The notes beneath the pieces were generated by a model. The model saw only the letters and a program-made list of their open reading frames with translations, was not told the origin of the DNA and ran no database searches. 64,000 bases of DNA from Streptomyces sp. BHT-5-2 (GTDB lineage Bacteria; Actinomycetota; Actinomycetes; Streptomycetales; Streptomycetaceae): contig NZ_CP081496.1 in assembly GCF_019774615.1 (NCBI RefSeq), positions 6,014,001 through 6,078,000 of the forward strand, read 5' to 3'. Below, piece after piece: positions 61,201 to 64,000 of the stretch. The translations under genes were made by a program, and so were the position numbers. Position 1 is the stretch's first letter. Each line of letters opens with the position of its first letter.

Positions 61201-61621
61201 CCTCGGGCAGGTCGGCGAGGGCCGGGCCGCGCCAGAGCGCCAGCGCCTCGTCGAGCAGGGCCGCGGCGCGGTCCGGGTCGGCGGCGTCCAGCGCCCGGCC
61301 GCCCTCCGCCGTCAGCCGCTCGAAGCGGTGCAGATCGACCGCGTCCGGCTCGGCGGACAGCAGATAGCCGCCGTCCACGGAGGCGATCGCGGAGCGGCCC
61401 AGGGCCCGGCGCAGCCGGCCGACCAGTGCCTGCAGGGCGCCGGGTGCGTCGGCCGGCGGGTCCATGCCCCAGACGTCGGCGATCAGGACGTCCACGGGCA
61501 GCGCCCGGCCGGGGCGCAGCGCGAACGCGGCGAGCAGGGCGCGCAGCCGAGCGCCGCCGAGGGCGACGGGGGTGCCGTCGGCCCGGCCGGCCCGGGTGGT
61601 GCCGAGAATTCCGTAGCGCAC
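58280..61621 (-). CDS. AfsR/SARP-type BTAD regulator with NB-ARC and TPR domains
   Basis: An 1113-aa regulator. The N-terminal part is a winged-helix DNA-binding domain (RLRALLAAFALRPGRALPVD) plus BTAD (PALADLPEAAVEAARAESRR through about 245). Then comes a STAND-type NTPase with Walker A LLGPGGAGKTRLS (about 320), LLVLDNCEHV (Walker B) and LATSREPLAV. A C-terminal helical TPR array completes AfsR-like architecture. GTG at 61621 gives MRYGILGTT, the usual start of this family; the upstream extension is non-homologous. It is probably an activator of a secondary-metabolite or stress gene set; the nearby DrrAB exporter is a plausible but unproven target. Confidence 0.93.
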   Translation of the reverse strand: MRYGILGTTRAGRADGTPVALGGARLRALLAAFALRPGRALPVDVLIADVWGMDPPADAPGALQALVGRLRRALGRSAIASVDGGYLLSAEPDAVDLHRFERLTAEGGRALDAADPDRAAALLDEALALWRGPALADLPEAAVEAARAESRRLDARRTRLAAELALGRAARALPTLTALCQDHPLDEPLQALRLRALRAAGRTAEALAAYEGIRTGLAERLGADPGPELRALHAELLRPDLARVPAGAAATAVPARPGNLRARLTSFVGREQDLAALRADLAAHRLVTLLGPGGAGKTRLSQEGAETAAAARPDAWPHGVWLAELAPVDDPRTVPEAVLTALGARETVVRATTAEGLRAATDHAVRDPHARLAEHCAGRRMLLVLDNCEHVVGAAAELAERLLTACPGVTVLATSREPLAVPGEVLRPVEPLPDPVALRLLADRGAAARPGFRVDADEATTAACAEICRRLDGLPLAIELAAARLRLMTPRQLADRLDDRFRLLTSGSRTLLPRQQTLRAVVDWSWDLTDEPERAVLRRLSVFAGGCDLAAAEEVCAGGGVAPYEVAGLLGSLIDKSLVVADPDGAGGDAGAAGPQMRYRLLETVAEYAGERLDEAAERTDAEHRHLVCYRELARTTDPLLRGPGQRAAIDRLELEHDNLRTALRRSVAAGDEQEALCLVLSLQWFWSLRDHRGDAHTWAEAAGTLGPRPFARPVVPAPDLHEQPIDAPPPMAPEQLAEARRQVRLVALAASDSDMELLRSPELQEELSGIIAAYRAGMPQTCKVPGVMWYFAVLLTGRWQDLAGLLDGAVEACRGFGYDWELAYVLQLRSRVFNDRRGRLGQATRDADEALRIFLRLGDAWGAAEALAGRGETAERRGEYDAATRCYKAAMVHAEELGAHGQTLTLRARLGGVMIEAGRADDGERMLREVLAEAADRNSGRDAVPFTRMVLAAQLSITGRTQEARRELLLVREAFAGHGQDLYLGVLDGMLVSLDVDEGRHGAELLPRIRRVLELTRDPLAEVVDPDLPVVQLLTGARGLVAVRGAAGAADAARLIGAHDALRVGAQVPPLALREGRARAEAAVRALLADPDYAAAYAEGGDLSLDEAVALL

Positions 61622-61827
61622 CGGGCCATTGTCGCCCGCCGCCGGAACTCCCCGCGTACCGAGCGGCGTTTCCGGATACGGGGCGTGCCCGGCCGGACCC
61701 GGCCCGGCCCGTGCGCCGGCGGCGGTACGGCGGTTACGGTCGGGGGCGGCCCGTCCGCGGCCCGCGGACCGGACGACCCCGCCCGCGACCGACCGCCCAT
61801 GACCGACCCCCTGGGAGCCCCGTACCG

Positions 61828-62634
61828 ATGACCACCGCAATCCCGCGCGCCGACCGCCGCGTCAGCCCGGTCTTCCTCGCGCTCGTCGCCGTCCTGGCGG
61901 TCTCCGGCTGGGCCGTCTGGAGCGGGACGCTCGCGGCCAGCACCGGCTTCGCGGTCTTCCTGTTCGTGACGGCGGCCTGGGTGGTGTCGCTGTGCCTGCA
62001 CGAGTACGCGCACGCCCGCACCGCGCTGCACGGCGGGGACATCACGGTGGGCGCGAAGGGCTATCTCACCCTCAACCCGTTCGTCTACTCCCATGCGCTG
62101 CTGAGCATCGTGCTGCCGGTGCTCTTCGTGATCATGGGCGGGATCGGGCTGCCGGGCGGCGCGGTGTTCATCGAACGCGGCCGGATCCGGGGCCGCTGGC
62201 GGCACAGCCTGATCTCGGCGGCCGGGCCGCTGACCAACGCGCTGTTCGCCGCGGTGGTCAGCGCGCCGTTCTGGCTGCACGCCCTGGACGGCATCCCGGA
62301 CCCGTTCCGCTACGCACTGGCGTTCCTGGCGCTGCTCCAGGTGACCGCCGCGATCCTGAACTTCCTGCCGGTGCCCGGGCTGGACGGCTACGGCGTGCTC
62401 GAACCGTGGCTGTCGGAGCGGCTGCGGCGGCAGGTCGCGCCGTACGCGCCGTTCGGGATGCTGGCGGTCTTCGGGCTGCTGTGGGTGCCCGAGATCAACC
62501 AGGTCTTCTTCGAGCTGGTGCACACGGTCCTGCGGGGGCTCGGCGTCTCGGCCTGGGACACCTACTGGGGCCAGGAGTTCTTCCGCTTCTGGCAGGGCGA
62601 GCCGCAGGTGCCGCAGCTCGGCGGGGCGGCGTAG
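61828..62634 (+). CDS. Site-2 protease family metalloprotease (M50)
   Basis: A 268-aa membrane metalloprotease with about six helices. The zinc motif HEYAH is at about residues 58-62 (LCLHEYAHARTAL), and the distal metal ligand sits in LNFLPVPGLDGYGVL (about 185-195). It has no PDZ domain, so it resembles the short SpoIVFB-like subgroup and may cleave a membrane-bound sigma or anti-sigma factor. Start chosen at ATG 61828, since the longer frame lies over the regulator's promoter. Divergent from the AfsR-type gene. Confidence 0.92.
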   Translation: MTTAIPRADRRVSPVFLALVAVLAVSGWAVWSGTLAASTGFAVFLFVTAAWVVSLCLHEYAHARTALHGGDITVGAKGYLTLNPFVYSHALLSIVLPVLFVIMGGIGLPGGAVFIERGRIRGRWRHSLISAAGPLTNALFAAVVSAPFWLHALDGIPDPFRYALAFLALLQVTAAILNFLPVPGLDGYGVLEPWLSERLRRQVAPYAPFGMLAVFGLLWVPEINQVFFELVHTVLRGLGVSAWDTYWGQEFFRFWQGEPQVPQLGGAA

Positions 62635-62666
62635 GGAAGCTCACCGGGCCCGCCGGCGAGGGCCGG

Positions 62667-62897
62667 TCAGGCGGCGGGGTCGCCGGCGGCCTCGGCCCGG
62701 CGGGCCCGCTCCAGCTTCGCCTTGCGGAAGTAGAACCACGCCATGTTGCTGGAGACGCCCGCCAGCAGGACCCACACGATGCCGACGAAGCTGCCCTCGA
62801 CGAAGGAGACCACCGCCGCGGCGACGGCGAGCACGCAGACGGCGAGGGCGAGGACGGCGAGGCGCCGGTCCGGTCCGGGCGGGGGCAGGGAGGGCAT
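62667..62897 (-). CDS. Small two-helix membrane protein
   Basis: A 76-aa protein. A short Pro-rich lead is followed by helix 1 (LAVLALAVCVLAVAAAVVSF) and helix 2 (GIVWVLLAGVSSNMAWFYF), then a basic/acidic tail (RKAKLERARRAEA). It is convergent with the M50 protease. No homolog recognised; function unknown. Confidence 0.75.
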   Translation of the reverse strand: MPSLPPPGPDRRLAVLALAVCVLAVAAAVVSFVEGSFVGIVWVLLAGVSSNMAWFYFRKAKLERARRAEAAGDPAA

Positions 62898-63005
62898 CGG
62901 GTCGGCTCCTGTCGGGTCGTGCGGTCCGTCCCAGTGTCCCTTATGCCGGGCGGCGCCCCGCCGCCCCCTCCCCCGCCCGGGCCCGGACGTCGGTGAGGGG
63001 TCGGC

Positions 63006-63749
63006 TCAGACGTCGGTGACCCGGAGCCCGGCGTGCGCCTTGTAGCGGCGGTTGACCGAGATCAGGTTGGCGACCAGCGACTCGACCTGGTGGGCGTTGC
63101 GCAGCCGGCCGGCGAAGACACCGCGCATCCCGGGGATGCGGGCGGTCAGCGCCTGCACCAGGTCGGTGTCGGCGCGGCGCTCGCCGAGCACCATCACATC
63201 GGTGTCGATCTCGGCGATCTCCGGGTCCTGGAGCAGGACGGCGGAGAGGTGGTGGAAGGCGGCGGTGACCCGGGACTCCGGCAGCAGCGCGGCGGCCTGC
63301 TCGGCGGCGCTGCCCTCCTCGGGCTTGAGCGCGTAGGCGCCCTTCTTGTCGAAGCCGAGCGGGTTGACGCAGTCGATCACCAGCTTGCCGGCCAGCTCCG
63401 CGCGGAGCGCCTCCAGGGTCTTGGCGTGGCCCTCCCAGGGCACCGCGACGATCACCACGTCGCTGCGCCGGGCGCAGTCGGCGTTGGCGGCGCCCGCGAC
63501 GCCCAGGCCCAGCTCGGCGGCGGCGGTCTCTGCCCGCTCGGCGGCCCGGGAGCCGATGATCACCTTGTGGCCGGCCCGGGCGAACCGGTAGGCCAGGCCG
63601 CGGCCCTGGTCGCCGGTGCCGCCGAGGACGCCGATCACCAGACCGGAGACGTCCGGCAGGTCCCAGGGGTCGCGGGCGGCCGGCTCGGCGGCGGACGAGG
63701 GCTCGGCCGGGGTCCCGGCCGGGGTGGCAGCAGCGTCGGAAGTAGTCAT
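63006..63749 (-). CDS. npdG: NADPH-dependent F420 reductase
   Basis: A 247-aa oxidoreductase linking NADPH and cofactor F420. The Rossmann motif is IGVLGGTGDQGRGLAYRFAR (about 39-58), followed by the NADPH selectivity region IIGSRAAERAE. Then come VVIVAVPWEGH, VIDCVNPLGFDKKGAY and AAFHHLSAV, all characteristic of F420:NADP+ oxidoreductases. A disordered N-terminal extension of about 33 residues (Ala/Pro/Ser-rich) precedes the core. It would supply reduced F420 for F420-dependent reductases common in streptomycetes. Confidence 0.95.
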   Translation of the reverse strand: MTTSDAAATPAGTPAEPSSAAEPAARDPWDLPDVSGLVIGVLGGTGDQGRGLAYRFARAGHKVIIGSRAAERAETAAAELGLGVAGAANADCARRSDVVIVAVPWEGHAKTLEALRAELAGKLVIDCVNPLGFDKKGAYALKPEEGSAAEQAAALLPESRVTAAFHHLSAVLLQDPEIAEIDTDVMVLGERRADTDLVQALTARIPGMRGVFAGRLRNAHQVESLVANLISVNRRYKAHAGLRVTDV

Positions 63750-63792
63750 GACAGCGATACTGTCACGCCCCGGCGGGGTGCCGGGAGCACGG

Positions 63793-64000
63793 TCACGCCT
63801 TGACTCCGCCCTCGGCCAGCCCGGTGCGCCAGTACCGCTGGAGCACCGTCATCAGGACCATCAGCGGCAGTACGGACAGCAGCGCGCCGCCGACCGTGTA
63901 CTGGTAGAGCACCGGCTGCCGGTCCGCGTAGCCCAGCCACGTCGTCAGCCCCAACTGGACCGGGTAGAGGCCGGAGTCGGAGAGCATCACCAGCGGCAGG
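63793..64000 (-). CDS. Carbohydrate ABC transporter permease, C-terminal part (runs off window)
   Basis: The last 68 or so residues of a MalG-type sugar permease: VQLGLTTWLG, YTVGGALLSVLPLMVLMTVL and YWRTGLAEGGVKA, the usual final helix and tail of this family. The frame stays open to the window edge, so the gene begins beyond 64000. It indicates another sugar ABC operon to the right, unrelated to malEFG by position. Confidence 0.85.
   Translation of the reverse strand, partial: LPLVMLSDSGLYPVQLGLTTWLGYADRQPVLYQYTVGGALLSVLPLMVLMTVLQRYWRTGLAEGGVKA

Noticed and set aside
58442..61831. 1129-aa + strand ORF opposite the AfsR-like regulator
   Set aside because: Gln/Gly/Arg-biased translation without domains; a codon-bias artefact of the long minus strand gene.

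Overview
High-GC actinobacterial DNA, almost certainly a Streptomyces chromosome. The evidence is GC-rich third codon positions, XRE/DUF397 regulatory pairs, an AfsR-type giant regulator, a GlnR box in front of glnII, and a core gene order (glnII, malEFG region, glnE-glnA2, nadE, panB) resembling the S. coelicolor stretch around SCO2210-SCO2260. I know that comparison from memory and did not align it. I recognised no rRNA, tRNA, CRISPR array or intact insertion sequence.

Layout. (1) 1-8.6 kb is an accessory island. An XRE-TPR regulator faces a four-gene operon (orphan protein, aminoglycoside-phosphotransferase-like kinase with an altered catalytic loop, SAM methyltransferase, HAD-like protein). 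Next come the 3' half of a plasmid/ICE relaxase and, directly abutting its broken end, a solitary 720-aa FokI-like nuclease with no methyltransferase partner. (2) 8.6-13.2 kb: small conserved protein, acyl-CoA ligase, a GGTCATG repeat operator, GlnR-controlled glnII and a rhomboid-like membrane protein. (3) 13.2-24.3 kb: winged-helix regulator with a Cys-Cys leader ORF, an overlapping GNAT/PlsC lipid acyltransferase pair, a NarL-type two-component system, DUF397, a sigma-like membrane-anchored protein, a probable diiron protein with its own ferredoxin reductase, TetR and GNAT. (4) 24.4-38.5 kb is a starch/maltodextrin region: secreted pullulanase, malEFG, and two GH13 glucosidase-LacI pairs placed almost as mirror images around the transporter. 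A betaine-type methyltransferase and a WhiJ-like HATPase/XRE/DUF397 group lie between. (5) 38.6-50.1 kb: PAP2 protein, glnE-glnA2, hydrolase/DUF998 pair, a multicopper oxidase with a His-rich insert, and nadE. (6) 50.2-64 kb: two MFS exporters (one co-transcribed with its TetR and preceded by a clear operator), a surface EEP phosphodiesterase, panB, a DrrAB-type exporter converging on an AfsR-like regulator, an M50 protease, NpdG and the end of another sugar ABC permease.

How the genes work together. Pullulanase debranches extracellular glucan, MalEFG imports the oligosaccharides (the ATPase is absent here; MsiK elsewhere is expected), and the two glucosidases hydrolyse them under two LacI proteins with nearly identical HTH domains. 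glnII assimilates nitrogen under GlnR. glnE modifies the main glutamine synthetase, whereas its neighbour is the GlnA2 type. The most unusual parts are the nuclease-truncated relaxase island, the unexplained kinase/methyltransferase/HAD cassette, the diiron-reductase pair, the sigma-like membrane protein and the mirrored maltose module.
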